Both the position numbers and the translations under genes were made by a program. The notes under the pieces were generated by a model. The model was not told the DNA's origin and did not search any database. It saw only the letters and a program-made list of their open reading frames with translations. This document shows positions 47,301 through 60,049 of a DNA stretch of 64,000 nt, in pieces. The first letter of the stretch is position 1. Each line of letters begins with the position of its first letter. Source of the DNA: Lepidurus packardi (lineage: Eukaryota; Arthropoda; Branchiopoda; Notostraca; Triopsidae); contig JAKZAN010000004.1 of NCBI GenBank assembly GCA_023053545.1, forward strand, positions 3,472,001 to 3,536,000, given 5' to 3'.

Positions 47301-50300
47301 CTATGCCCAATCCAGGCAATATGAAAGGTGTGGCTGCCGTTGCCATTCCTTTTAGCATCGAGGCACCTGTGTTGTGTTATATTATCCATGAAAAAAAAGG
47401 AATACGAAAAAAGTAACCAAACAAACTTGCATTCATGTTTTTAGATGTGGATTAAAAAAGTAGCCTTGTCACTCGTTTGTCATGAACATAACTGGGGGGA
47501 GGGGGGGCTTTTGCCACATCATGACAGACTATCGACTTATGGCATCAAAAACGGCACTTACGCATATTCTTCCTACGACTCACGCCTTGAAAGTACATCT
47601 CTTTAAACGTCAAGACAATTTGGATCTCCTGACAAAAAAAATAGTCTTAGACTTAGGGATACCTTGACCAATAATACGCGGTACCCGTTTCGGAGAGAAC
47701 AATATATCCGCTTGAAAAACTTTTTACAATGCTTTCAAGCGCACAAGCCATAGTTACTAAAAGCCGACTGCTTTGATAGGGATCAGCAATACGGCAATTT
47801 AACTTTTAAAAAAAGTCTTGGGAAGACGAATTTTCACCTGGAGTCCTCAAAACGTCACTCCTTTTTACCCCTTTCGCTGCATTGCTGTATATAATCAATT
47901 GATCAGTGGGGAAATGTTCAGAGACAAACCAACAACCCCTTTTTGGGACCCAATTGGAGCCCTTTTTCGGAAGGGATCCCAAAGCAATAGACTCTTTCAC
48001 GGTTGTCTGCTTCTGTCTCCGAAAGCTTTTTACGCTCCAGCAAACATTGAAGGCAGAACGAAGGTCCAAAGCATCAAAAATGTCCCCAAAATCGGAACTT
48101 CGGCTTTTAAAGCGGTTAACGCTAATAACATTTTCATATTTTTCCAAAAATTCCAAATCCTAGACAATAGATGAACTGATAGATGAACGTGATGGACTTA
48201 CAAAGTTTTCATAAAAATCCAAGATTCTATTCAATATGTATACATTGTATAGTGCGCTATTTGGGGTTCTGTAGGATGCATCAGAGCTCAAGGTGGCGTT
48301 ACCTCAGTTATTTCTCACGGTAATAAACGGAAAAAACGTGACCTTGTCAAAGTTATGCCTGTGTCTCTGTGGAGCTTTTTCTTGTTTTGCAAAATTAAAA
48401 TAACAAAGCAAATTAAACTGCTATAAATAGCATGTAATACTTAATAACCATGGAAAAACTTGCTAATTTTTTTGTAGGGGGTTAAATTACGCTATTTTGA
48501 ATCTCTCTTCAATCCAATCAGGCTTTATGCAACGGAATTTTTTTCCTAGAAACTCTGTCCAAATATCATTAACCTTTTGCAATTGCTTGATCTTACCCAT
48601 TGGCAAATCGTATACTCGCTCTTTGCCTAACAACGTTACCATAAGTTTAAGTTGATACCCTAAATGAGCCTAAAGTTGATCTTGAACAAGGGTTTTCTCT
48701 GGAAAAATCAAAAAGTCACCTTACTGCACCATGACGCGGTGAGAAGATAACACATTTTGATGAATGTTTCGCCAGCTATCTTTTGACACTTGCCCAAGGA
48801 TATTCCTCAATTCATCACTGTGGGACTCGAGCTAACGCATCACGGACTCATCAACATTTTCCTGGATTTATCAAACAGGCTCCCTGAAATGGCCATCTTT
48901 CCTTCCCCGACGATTCTAATATATTCCAGAAACAAGAAATACGTATTAAGGAGGTAAAAAAATAGCTCTTAATTAGGTTTCCAGTTTAAAGACTCGGAGT
49001 ATCTTAGATTCTTTTTATCTGCTTGGCGATTAGCTCCCAGTCAAAAATTCTTGCCAGGAAGGCAAAAAGAGTCAACAATTACACAAAACCATGTGGCTTA
49101 TTTCTGTTCCGTGTGGAGATCTTCTACTAATTAACGGAAGTCGGCTCCACCCGCTAACATAAACGTGTCAGTTTCCTCACTCCAGGGACCTTTAACTCAA
49201 AACTCTTCACGCTTTACCCGAAATCCCCCAGAAAGATACCGAAAACGTGGCTTCCGGGACCGGCAAAACATAAAAAGGGAGAGAAAATACATATTTCTAA
49301 CTAACAAAACATGTAAGTTTTTATGACACACGGCGCGACGTTAATTTGGAATGTAGTTCCGCACCGTATTCCTTCATAGATCGCAATATTGCAAGCCAAG
49401 CAGATGTTCTAGACTAGGTTACCTAATCTCGAGCAGGAAACCCAACCCGTTAAAAAAAAATTCAAACTTTTTTGGGACGGTGAGAATGCTTTGCGACGAC
49501 AAACCAACGAATCCATCTGTCTTCTGTCTAGTCATATCGCTTAAGATGTCCGGCATATAAACGTACGCATCTTAAAAAAAATTGCTGCGTCACCATAAAA
49601 ACCATCAGGATCTTCGTCGAAACCGAACGAACCTGCAGCAAGTATAACCACAACCTGTGAAGAGAGCCGCATCACGATCCTACCATATCTGCTTTTATAA
49701 TTTGTCTTCCTGCTTTTTTTCCCGGTTCTTACATATTCAGAGTCCCAAACGCCTCGAACACGAACTGGGGACCTTCTGACCCTATCTGTCTCTCTCTCTC
49801 TTTCCACTCCTTGGTTTATGCGAGAGATTGATACAGAAAAAGGAAAGTCATAATATTTTGAGGAAAAAGTCAACGTCAGAAGATTAGTACTCTTAACAGC
49901 CGCAAGGAAACTAAAGAGTCTTCTTTTAATACAAATCCTATAACGGAATCCGTGTACCTACGAAACTTTTTCCCCATTCCCGTCACGAAAATGGGCCAAT
50001 TTTCAAACCTGTAATAGAATACACACGCGTACCATTTCCTGTGACAGTGAATGGATAGTTAACCATACATTAAGGACATGCGACCCCAAATGTTTACTCT
50101 GCGAACCGAATAAAACGCTATATATCATCTTCTCTGTAAGGAATGACAATCTTCGTACCCTAACCAAAACTTTTAATTACAAACGTGCTGACATCCGTAA
50201 TAAAAGTATAAATGAAAAGCTTTTAACGTCAAGTAACAGAAATGCGACCTGCCAATTCGTTAAAAAAAAAATACAAGGAAAATGTTTAGTACTTGCAACT

Positions 50301-53300
50301 GTGTCATATTCGGACTCCTGCTGCGTTAACTCTGAGTTGGTGAGTCGGCAAAGCTCAGCTTTCGTTTTTCTGCGAGCTCTGATAGACGACATGTGACAAA
50401 GGCCACCAAACTGACTGCTGGGCGGGTTGGCACACTAAAGCATCCTGGAAATTCCTAAGCCACATTTCTCCCCACTCATCTTATCTTCTACAATTATCAA
50501 TCTACAAATACAATTTTCCTTTACGTGTACACCTAAAACATAAGTAGAACCTAAGGTGCTACAGGTTTTGCGCCCGTAAACTTATTCGCCTTAAAAAAAA
50601 TTAACACGTTTCTATTCAAATGAGTTCATCTTACTGCAACGATCCTTCACCATGAAGTTTCCGTTTCCCCAAGCTCCTTTAATGAATTGATTGTTGTGCT
50701 AACTAATTCGGCAATTCCCCGCACAACAAAGAAACTTCAGCACTTCAGTTATAAACACACGTCAACAACGAATTTGCGCCATTCCGAGAATGCCCTCTAG
50801 ACACAAAAAAAGTAAATACAAAAAGCCGTATAGCGCCGTGCTTTTCCCTTTGAAACTGCATGTTAAACTGTCATTCAACACAGATGTCCAAACACCACCA
50901 GTAAACATTTACTCCTTCTTGTCTTGTTAAGCTGAGAATCTTCAGAATCGCGTCTAATTATCCCTCTGAGCGAAAAAGGCCTTGTGTCAATCTGCACGTG
51001 GAGAGGAATCCCGACTCACGTTTCTCAGTATCCTTAGCTCAGCAATTTTACCGCGCATTTTTTGCTTCTTCTACGAATCAATTCTATGCACAAGGTTTTG
51101 CTTGGAGAGGACTTTGAAATTGCGGCATGTGAAGGACGAGCCAATTAGGGACTAATAGGGGGGACTCTCTTTTATTTACGTTATTTACATTTCGCTGCTT
51201 GTTGCGTGTGACATATCGCGGCTCCTTGGACATACTATAAAACTACTCTATACGGTCCGCTCAGAAACTGGCTTCCCATCCCCCCTTTCCTCCCTTCTGC
51301 ATTTTCGAATTAAGAGGACAAAATTGGAGACCTCCCGAGAAAAACTGCTATTATACTCCATTATTAAGAACCTTGGCTTTGCCCTGCACGCGATCCTTAC
51401 CCTAAAGGCTTATCAATCCCTTGGAAAAAGAAACAAGAGAAAAAAGAAATAAGAAAGCAAAGTAAAACTGCCAGGGTGAACATCGTAAAAACGGATCGCC
51501 TAAGTAAATAGAGAAATGGAGACTAAAACAAAAAAGAGAGAATGACAGAGACACCGACAATTTCTTAATGAACAATCCTGAAAGACCTCCCAAAACGCAA
51601 ACAATGCTCCAACAGCCATTGACCATACCAATTGTAGACATACCAGCCTAAAATAATACGAAATAGACAAAAAAATGTCCGAAGCGAAAGTTATAAAACA
51701 TAGCTAATAAGGGTCTTAAGAGGCGTTCCCGGCATCTTTTTGGGGGGGAGGGGGGGGGGGGAATACATATATACAGTAAATAAATAAGGATGCATGGGCG
51801 TGTGCATGTGTGTGGCATGAGAAAGGTCTGTGATATCGTCCAATACAGGAGAGATATATCCAGGAAAGCAAGAAACCGGAAAAATTGGACAGCCGGCATG
51901 GTCCAATGACACGCCTACCTCCTTTATTGGCCTCACAGTGTAATCAAGCTTGTCAATTAGGTTCATCCGCGCAAAACAGCCAACCACGCAAGCATTTTCC
52001 GTTAAGGGGGGGTACCCCCTTATTTGCATATCTTACCGACAAACGCTTTCATCACATTCACACGAATTAACACGAAAATCCTACGAGGAAATTTTTCATT
52101 GTATTTGTATATTTTTTCTCTAACCAAGCAACAGCTGTCAAGGTTCGCATGACCAACGCTCATTTCCAGCTGGCTTCCGTCCCCGACTTTTGAGCCTTAA
52201 TTCAGCCTGCTGTTGGAAATAAAAAGCTTATGAAGTAGGAAACTTGACCGCTCGGGCTAAAGGTTTTTATATTATTTGAGCACACGGAATGGAATATCGG
52301 GTTCCTTAAGCACCCCACAAGGCTGAATAATATCAATACGAGAAAAGCAGGAGCGGTTTATCAAACATCTTGTACACTGACAGATCGAAAATGGTTGCCG
52401 TAGTTATCTTTTCCCAGCCGAACGAAATCTTCAAGTTGGGGGCCAAAGGGGTCAAATACCGAGGCTAGAGACAAGAGCCCACTCGCCAAACTGAAGCTAG
52501 TCATAAAACTAAGTATGCACCCTCACAAGATCTGGCAATTTACCTGGGGAGCTAGTAGAGAGCGTCTTAATATTCGACAATAAAGGGTTGAACAAGACAG
52601 AGATATGAGAAAAGCCAGGCCTGCTGCCATAAACGTATAATATATGTACAAGAAGATTCCTCGGAACTTAATTGAGGAGGTCTGAAGCATGCAGTGTCTC
52701 TTTTGGACTGTGCAGATCCCACCGACCGATAAGTTATTCTATTACTTTCTTAAGCCTGGCTTGACTACGTTTGGTTCGCCCTTATCAACCCCTTATACGC
52801 CCTTACTTTGAAAAGTTAACGACGAAGTTGGCGTAATACTTACTCTTTCTGACAAAAACGTGAAAATGCATAAATAGGCGTCTTATTAGCTAGGTGTTCT
52901 CTACAGTTCGTCGTTAATATCAAACATTTTAGCCGTTTGAAGTTTAATTACGTTAAAATATAGTTATACATAATGGCGAGCCACAACGTCGTTCTTAGCA
53001 CCTAGTAAAAGAATTGTCAATTCTTCTTTCGGCAATTCTCCAATTCTCCTTTTCATACACTAATTGAAATTGGATCTCTATGCACTAGAAGATGTAATTA
53101 GTTCCGTTTCCTATAGAAAAAAATACTTTCTCCAGACACAATAAAAAAAAACAAGTAAACCACAGATTAATTTTAATTTACCACGCTTTAGCTACCGTCT
53201 AATATTGTACATTTATTTGACATAAATTCTTTAAAATATTAGCATATTTTCATTTCTAGCACTTTAAATAAAGTCAATTTTCTCTTTATAGGGGGTGATC

Positions 53301-54282
53301 CACCTTTGCGAGGAAAGCGTGAGCACCTTGCCTACTCCGAGACCGCCCTTGGAGCCTCGTTTGCTAGTTTAGGTTCGGCTTAGCTACTAAGAACCCACTA
53401 CTTACAATATCAACACAAAACATACGTATATCAGATACCACATTGCGACAATAAGCAAAAAATTAATGCTTCAGTGGCATACTCGAAAAGATAAAACAAG
53501 ATACGATATAGCTCCAGAATCACAAACAAATTAAATAAAAAGGTTTCCACGAGATAAGTTAGTTATGTATCTTTTCAGTTGCTGTGTGCTGAAACTGAAG
53601 CCATTTACGTGATGCCACTGCAACACTCACGGGAACCAGTACCTTTCCCAGTTCGAACAATAACAATTGACTACATGAAACAAACATCCATATTAGGGGC
53701 CTAAAAGTCGAGACTATCCTGGAAGGGTAGGCTAATAGAAAAGCGAAAAGTATACAAATAGCGAACTTCTTACCCAAATTAGACTTGTTATCCTACAAAT
53801 AGGAAGAAATCACACCTAACAATCATTCAATACCCATCTTTACTTAATTCCGTCGCCCGGAAAGCTTTTTGCTGAAAAGTAATCAACTTGGCGGGAACGG
53901 CAGTGAAACAGTCGATGTGTAATGCCAACAGAGGGCTACAAGCCCTTGTAGCCATAGTAGTCCTTTTGTCGAGTCGTCCTTGTGTCGCGTTGCCCCTATT
54001 ACATTCAAAAATTCATATGAGCTCCTGATGTTGAAAATAAAATTCAGATGAACTCCTGATGTTACGAAGCACTAAACACATCACAGGAATGTTAGTAATA
54101 AAAACAGGAACGACTAGGGCTAGGGAAACAAAGGACTAGGGAAACCGGTGGAAATCGGTCTATTAGGATGCAATGGCACGAGCCCGACTGCACAGCGGTT
54201 GTGCAGCAGGTCTCCAGAAAGGATACCGATAGAGGCATGTGTTGATTGCTAGTCGACAGTTGTGTTTTTGTTGCGTTATCAA
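44386..54282. other. Gene-free stretch upstream of MFSD6
   Basis: No supported gene in nearly 10 kb. Noted only: a G-rich run at about 51,740-51,763, a 9 bp palindrome GGCTACAAG/CTTGTAGCC at 53,934-53,953, and an imperfect 32-base-period duplication containing CTCCTGATGTT at 54,007-54,063. The final 250 bases probably hold the MFSD6 promoter and 5' UTR. Confidence 0.5.
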
Positions 54283-54309
54283 ATGTTGTGTGAAAATGGT
54301 CAAGCCTAG
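54283..54309 (+). promoter_or_regulatory. Upstream ORF overlapping the MFSD6 start
   Basis: An ATG at 54,283 opens an 8-codon frame that ends in TAG at 54,307-54,309, running across the MFSD6 ATG at 54,296 in another frame. If the transcript starts upstream, this would reduce initiation at the main ATG. Its use is inferred, not shown. Confidence 0.35.
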
Positions 54310-57032
54310 AGTTAATTTAAACCTCTTGCCAATTAAAGCCCACTATTTCTTCTATAATGCAGGTACTATCCCATTTTATTTCATTTTACTGCCGTATTTC
54401 CAAATATTTCGCCATTTAATTTTTCTAGTTGTAGTTTCTTTGTACCTATTTTTAATTGGAATTAAGCTTGTATTTATTATTCGTAGGCACGGCTCCTTTC
54501 ATGCCCTTTATACCCGTATATGCCAAACAACTGGGCATTTCACACGTTGGAGTTGGTCTCATGTACGCGGTATTACCTTTTATTGGGCTCTTCGTGAAAC
54601 CCACCGTAGGAGCACTGGCCGACAAATTCCGTATTCAAAAAACAGTCTTCGTTGTCTCTATTGCACTAACTGCACTAGCCTTTTTCTCCATGTGGTTCAT
54701 TCCCCAAAAGGAAGCTCCCGAAGTAGAGCTGAAACTGGACTGCACTCATTTGACATATCTCCGGACATGCCACGTGTTTGACCGATGTGCCCTCGCCAAA
54801 CTCACCATGGGCTATGACCCTAACGATACAGTCTCTTGTCACCTACAATGCCTTTCCCAACAAGCCCATAGTCTTTGCTCAAGTTGGGATTTGGCATCTT
54901 GCAATCATTCAGATAATCCTGACAATACTGTTATTAATTTCACTGCCACCGCTGCGTTACACCACATCCAGCACGAAGACAATTGCTTATTCGTTCAAGT
55001 GAGCAAAATAGAAACACTCCATGGCATTATGGATCATCCTCACTGCCGCAATCATACTATGGTGGACTGTCAAGTCGTTTGTGATAATAAAGTAAGAAAA
55101 ATTCGATATATATATTATATTTTGTATACTAAGAATAGAATTATAGAATCCTACTTGATTTTATTCCATCTTTAAAGTCGTGAATTTGTATTTTTCAGGT
55201 ATTTCAATCTTATTTGGGTGGTCTCAGCAGTGAAACCAAGCCCGCTTACGCCTACGAAAGCGTTCAGTTCCTGTCTCTGATGTGCTTGCTAGCCGTAGCG
55301 TGGGCCGCCATGGCTGTTGTCGTTTCTGTGTCCGATTCAATGTGTTTCGAGTTATTGGGCGCCAAATCTCACAATTATGGGCAACAGCGATTATGGGGTG
55401 CCTTGGGATGGGGCTTGTCTTCCATTTTAGCTGGATACCTCATCGACCAAGTCTCTGTCGGGCAGGCCGAGAAGAATTACACGCCTTCGTTTATCCTACT
55501 ATTGACGTTATTACTAGTGAATCTATTGGTCGTATTGCCTATCGATGTCACATACCATCCAGCCCCGCCCACTTTGTGCAAAGACTTTCTAGTCCTTCTG
55601 CAAGATGCCAGTGTGCTGTTATTCTTGGGAGCATGTGTTGCGTTTGGCATGTGTCTTAGTCTAATTTGGCAATTTTTGTTCTGGTTCCTGGAGGATGTAG
55701 CCATGCAGCAATCTTGTAACTCTGTCCAGTGGATTAAACTTTTGCAAGGATTGGTCATGGGCATGCAGTGTTTCGCTGGAGAAGCACCTTTCTTATTCCT
55801 TTCAGGTAGAATAAGTTATATACTTGACCTGAAGCCTATTCTTTACAATACTTTAGCATTTTCCATTTTAAAAAAAATTCTCGATTTTTACATTTTTGTT
55901 TTTTTTCGTATTCATAATTTTTTATATTTTAGGTTTTCTACTTTTAGTAATTTATAAAAAAAAATCGGATTTTTTTTTATTTCGGATTTTTTTAGTTTCT
56001 TTTTTCTCGGTATGTATATTTTTTACATTTTGCATTAATTGATATTTGCGCATTATTATTTATTACCATTATTCGCATGGTTTCTAATTAGTTTAGCGTG
56101 CTTTTTCCTTGATTTACTTTATTAATGGTTTTTAACATTTTATACGATTCCGTTTCGCATATAAATTGAAAGAGTATTCTTTTTAGGTTGGATATTGAAG
56201 CGTTTTGGTCATGTGCACACCATGACCCTCATTTTGGTGGCAATGGGCGTACGTTTACTCGCTTATTCTTGGCTCACGAATCCCTGGCTCGTATTGCCCA
56301 TTGAGCTTTTCCAAGGCATTACTTTGGGCTTGTTTTGGGCGACCATGGCTTCATATGCGTCGCTTATGGCGCCTAAAGGTGGTGCCGCCACCATGCAAGT
56401 ATGTTCTTCACGTTCACCTTATTGGAATACTTTAAAAGAGCATTTGCACGGATTCCTTACATAGGGCCTAGTTTCAGCGGTGTTTGAAGGTGTGGGAATA
56501 AGCATAGGCAGTTTTGTAGGTGGAGCCTTGTATCAGACGTATGGGGGTGTTGTTACCTTTCGAGCATTTGGTATTATGGGACTTGTGTCTGGCGTGCTGT
56601 ACGGTTTGGCGAATCTGGTTCTTAGCCGGCGAAGAAGTCGGGAAAGAAGGGGTAAATATTTTTTCTACATTTTTTTAAGTTTGGGACACTGTAGTTAAAG
56701 TAAGCTACCAAAAGGATAGTTTTACTACGATTTTTTTTTTTTCATTATGAGCAGAAGAACAGGACGTTTTGGACGAATTGTCAAGTGAAGGTAAAACTGT
56801 CATTGTCTGGAACGTATTAGTTTCGTATTGTTGTAGTCTTACCCGTAGATCTTGTGGTTTTGTCTTAATTCTTGTTTATTGCGAAGGATATTCGTCATTC
56901 TTTTATCTTCAATATTTATTTATTTCTTAAGAATCTTACTCGCGCGTTGCGTATTCCTCCAAGCAAGCCGTTTTAGCTGAGGAAGGAGAGGAAATGAAGT
57001 CCATCGAAAGATTACCTGCAGAAGCTACATGA
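54296..57032 (+). CDS. Mfsd6: Major facilitator superfamily domain-containing protein 6 (MFSD6)
   Basis: Seven coding exons join in frame: 54296-54362, 54487-55091, 55199-55805, 56187-56398, 56465-56651, 56755-56790 and 56932-57032, giving 604 residues. All introns are GT-AG and 66-381 bp long. The N terminus reads MVKPRVNLNLLPIKAHYFFY, then GTAPFMPFIPVYAKQLGIS and VGLMYAVLPFIGLFVKP, the characteristic start of the MFSD6 family. A cysteine-rich extracellular loop with several N-glycosylation motifs follows. Later segments include the loop-to-helix WGALGWGLSS, FLSGWILKRFGHVHTMTL and ATMQGLVSAVFEGVGISIG blocks. It is a polytopic membrane protein of the MFS_1-like family; vertebrate MFSD6 has been linked to MHC-I recognition, but its transport substrate is not known to me. 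The charged C-terminal tail is spread over the last three exons. The gene converges with Rab33, its stop lying 424 bases from the Rab33 stop. The short sixth exon is the least certain part. Confidence 0.92.
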
Positions 57033-57456
57033 AAGTTGGACCACCAGTAGAATTTTAGGTGTGCCTTTATCTCGCGAAGTCGGGTAAAAGACAAATTCGA
57101 ATATATAAAAAATTTAATTTTAATTTTTGTAACTTTGTTTTTGTTGTCCCCATATGCGAATAAGAGCGGTGTAGTTACTTGTTACAAGGTGGGATAGAGC
57201 CGGTTGAAAGTGCCGTAGCATTCTGTGTCTAAATTCCAGATCATGTACCTTGTCCCACAGTATTGAAAAGCCGTTAGCAAATTATATACAATGTAACTTG
57301 AGTTTCCCGAAATGACTCGTGTTCTTTTTTTTTTACCACATCTAATTATACAGAACCCTTTTGGAAAGTTAGCCAAGCCATGTCAAAAGTACCCAACTAA
57401 GCTTTTTTTTGCAAGTTTTTTGTGTGTGTACATGCGTGTCGAGGGAAGGAGCTTTT
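57033..57456. other. Shared 3' intergenic region of MFSD6 and Rab33
   Basis: These 424 bases separate two convergent stop codons and must hold both 3' UTRs. The sequence is AT-rich with T runs. I see no clean AATAAA for either gene, so the cleavage sites are unassigned. Confidence 0.6.
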
Positions 57457-58412
57457 TTAGCAATAGCAGAAGGGTTCTAGGGGAGGTTTTGCTTGGCAAA
57501 AGCCTTTGTGAACCGTAATTACATCAGGAGAATTTGGGGTCGGTAAAAGCAACGGTTTGGCAGCTTTCAACTTGTGGGCGAGTGTCAGGAAGATCGATTC
57601 CACATGATTGCTAAGACTGTCTTCTTTGGCTGAAGTTTCGAAAAGCTAAAAAAAAAGGAAACGTGTTAATCATCTACTATTAAAAGTTGAACTTGTATTT
57701 TACTGGCATATGATGAAAGTCGGCAAAGCGTTGTGCAGCTTGCGTACTAACAGTCTGTTCCGACTTGCAATCACATTTGTTGCCGACTAAAATACGAGGA
57801 ATGTGGGATCGGAGGTTGTGTTTTTCACATTCTGAGATCCAATGTTCTAGTGACTGGAAGAAACCTCATTTTTAAACCCTTAGACATTTATATAATTCCA
57901 TTTATATAACATTACATAACCGTTTAAGAACTGTAAAACGTGATTTCGTGAATTGATGTCTTACCTCGAAAGACGCATGATTGGTGACGTCATAGACAAA
58001 CATTATCGCGTGAACGTTACGGTAGTAGTGAGGGACCATGGATCTTCTAAACCGTTCTTGTCCGGCTGTATCCCATATTTGTAACTAAATATAACTCAGC
58101 TTACATGGAGCAAGATGGACTATAATTTTTTTACGATTTTACTTTGATAAATTCGCTGTCTACTACAACGCTTTTCTCTCTGAAGTCAACGCCGATGGTA
58201 GATTCTGAATTGAAGGGGAATTTACCTCCACAGAATCGAAATGTTAAGCAAGTCTTTCCAACCCCAGAGTCGCCCACAACAATTATCTTGAAAATTCTTC
58301 GCTGTGCAGCAGGAACAGGTTCACTGCTGGCGCTGTTTGTCACAGAGTTCATAAGTAATTTAGCTTGTAATTCGTTTCGATTATCTGTTGGTTGATAAAC
58401 GGGCTCGACCAT
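57457..58412 (-). CDS. Rab33: Rab33 small GTPase
   Basis: Four coding exons on the minus strand join in phase 0: 58143-58412, 57965-58084, 57704-57853 and 57457-57645. The protein has 242 residues. Nucleotide-binding motifs are all intact: GDSGVGKT at 47-54, the switch I block [10 protein letters not shown] near 71-80, WDTAGQE at 94-100, NKCD at 155-158 and ETSAK at 183-187. The last three residues are CYC, a CXC double-geranylgeranylation signal; vertebrate Rab33 ends CWC. The blocks [20 protein letters not shown] and [10 protein letters not shown] are strongly Rab33-like. The family acts at the Golgi, in retrograde traffic and, through ATG16L1, in autophagosome formation. The P-loop has glycine at residue 50 where I recall asparagine in human Rab33; both are seen in Rabs and should bind nucleotide. 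Introns are 58-119 bases. I see no defect. Confidence 0.95.
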
Positions 58413-59604
58413 GATAAAGTAATCAAGTTTACTTTAAATTCTCTTGTCTGTAGTTACTCTTTTAGACGAATTACACCTACTTGTAGATTTTCTTGTGTCT
58501 TTTCGTATCCTTTAGTTGCTAAAGGAGATGAATCACTTTTTGATTAGAGAGCAGGAAGAGATTTATCCACGTAGGCAGGCAACTCGCAAGCCACTAAACA
58601 TTGCAATCGGTGCAATGCAAAACTATAGCATGTTTTTTCTAGCGAAAATCCTTGGCACAGATAACGGTTGCCTACTCACCAGGAGCTGGCGGAGCTGGGA
58701 AAACAGCGGGCGTAAAATTGAGATCGCAACTCAGTGCAGAAGCTACTAATGACGCCTTTCGGAGAATCGAACCTGCCAAAAGCTTACCCATCTGACCGCT
58801 AACCGTTCTGTGGCGTGCTGTGGGTATGAAGAGAGCAGTTCCTGTCTGGGGACGTGAACTAATGAATATTGAATTTAACTGGCAATAATGTCCACCAAGT
58901 TAATGTCATGTTGACGTGTCTTCTATTTAGTGTAGTTCCCAGTAACGGCATCTTATTTTTTATCAAGGGATTAGGTTAGGTTAGACTCGCTCCGAAAAGG
59001 CACCGAAAGGAACACCTAAATGCCCGAAGCAGACAACTTGTGGATGTCATTCTAAAAGGCGTCAAGAAATGCCCTCGCACCCTAATCTTAATACTCCTGC
59101 AAATTCTAAGCTTCGTTTTGTGTGGGATAGTTATAATTTAGTTAATTGATCACTTTTCGAAAAGTAAAAAACCCTGGGAATTGTCTGGTTCGTTTAAATC
59201 CACTGTATTTGTATATATCTGTATTTGTATTTGTATTACATACATATATTTGTATATATAATTTATATATAAAATTTATATATATACCGGGGTTCTCCGG
59301 AGTTTGTAACTCTGCAATATATCAGGGTCACAAACTTTTTTGTAACTTCCGAACACCTGGAAACTGAGTTACAAGATAAATTTTTCAACCCCTTGATCGT
59401 CTCGATTTCAGCTCTCATAATGCGTAAATTGTACAGAACGAAATAACTTTTTCAGTACTAAAGTCACAATATATTTTTCAGCAAACTGCGATCACATAAC
59501 CGAAAGCAAAATGTATGACTAACAAAATAGAATTCACATTTTACCTAGCAATCAGAACATTGTCGCTTCCTGTATCTCGAACGTCGCGCGCTTTGCAGAA
59601 TATC
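58413..59604. other. Rab33 upstream region and AT microsatellite
   Basis: The first bases are presumably the Rab33 promoter and 5' UTR. No other gene is supported. A TGTATT/TATATA-rich simple repeat occupies about 59,200-59,287. A B-box-like GGTTCGATTC on the minus strand near 58,770 does not fold into a tRNA. Confidence 0.5.
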
Positions 59605-59607
59605 TAT

Positions 59608-59637
59608 AGGCCTTTTTCAGCGAAGGTTCAATTGTGC
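59608..59637 (+). repeat. Harbinger left terminal inverted repeat
   Basis: Begins AGGCCTTTTTCAGCG and ends ATTGTGC. It is identical over 30 bp to the reverse complement of 62,705-62,734. Two further copies of its internal motif TTTCAGCGA follow at 59,667-59,675 and 59,709-59,717. Confidence 0.93.
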
Positions 59638-60049
59638 TGTGCTACGGTTGTGCAAGGAACAGGCTGTTTCAGCGATATTGTGCGTGCCTTCTGTGCCGCG
59701 CAGTCCTGTTTCAGCGACTGTGCCTTGGACTGTGCGTCCAGTTGTGCTTTGGATCGAGGGAACAGCTCAAAAGCTGTGCCACAGCTCTGCTCCCTGTTTC
59801 CTGGCGCGGTAATTTCAAAAGTCAATGGGGAAAGGGACGAGAAATGTCTCTTGTGGGATTGTGAATCAATAAAATTTTATTCCTGGAAATACACGAGTTT
59901 GGAGAAAAGAAACTTGACATCCGCATTCATTACTTTCTTTTGATTTTCCATTACTTTTCCTGTTGTTGTAAACACTGTTTCTCATTCACAATACCGACAT
60001 CGTTCGAAGAGAGTTTACCACAGTTAACCCCCCTTCGTTTTAACACGCC
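59638..60049. promoter_or_regulatory. Harbinger left subterminal region
   Basis: Between the left end and the DNA-binding gene lie repeated TTTCAGCGA motifs, each followed by short TGTGC-type words. The region probably holds the promoter of the DNA-binding gene and the recognition sites for the transposition proteins. A 142-codon frame that crosses the left end is treated as chance. Confidence 0.5.

Noticed and set aside
54778-55659. Alternative frames inside MFSD6 exons 2 and 3
   Set aside because: They overlap the frame that shows clear family blocks and correct splice phases.
58740-58835. Possible tRNA on the minus strand with B-box-like GGTTCGATTC
   Set aside because: The distance to the A-box-like TAGCGG sequence is too short, and no anticodon arm or acceptor stem forms.
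59515-59943. 142-codon frame across the Harbinger left end
   Set aside because: It crosses from host flank into the transposon end; its cysteine and serine richness comes from the repeated TGTGC and TTTCAGCG words.
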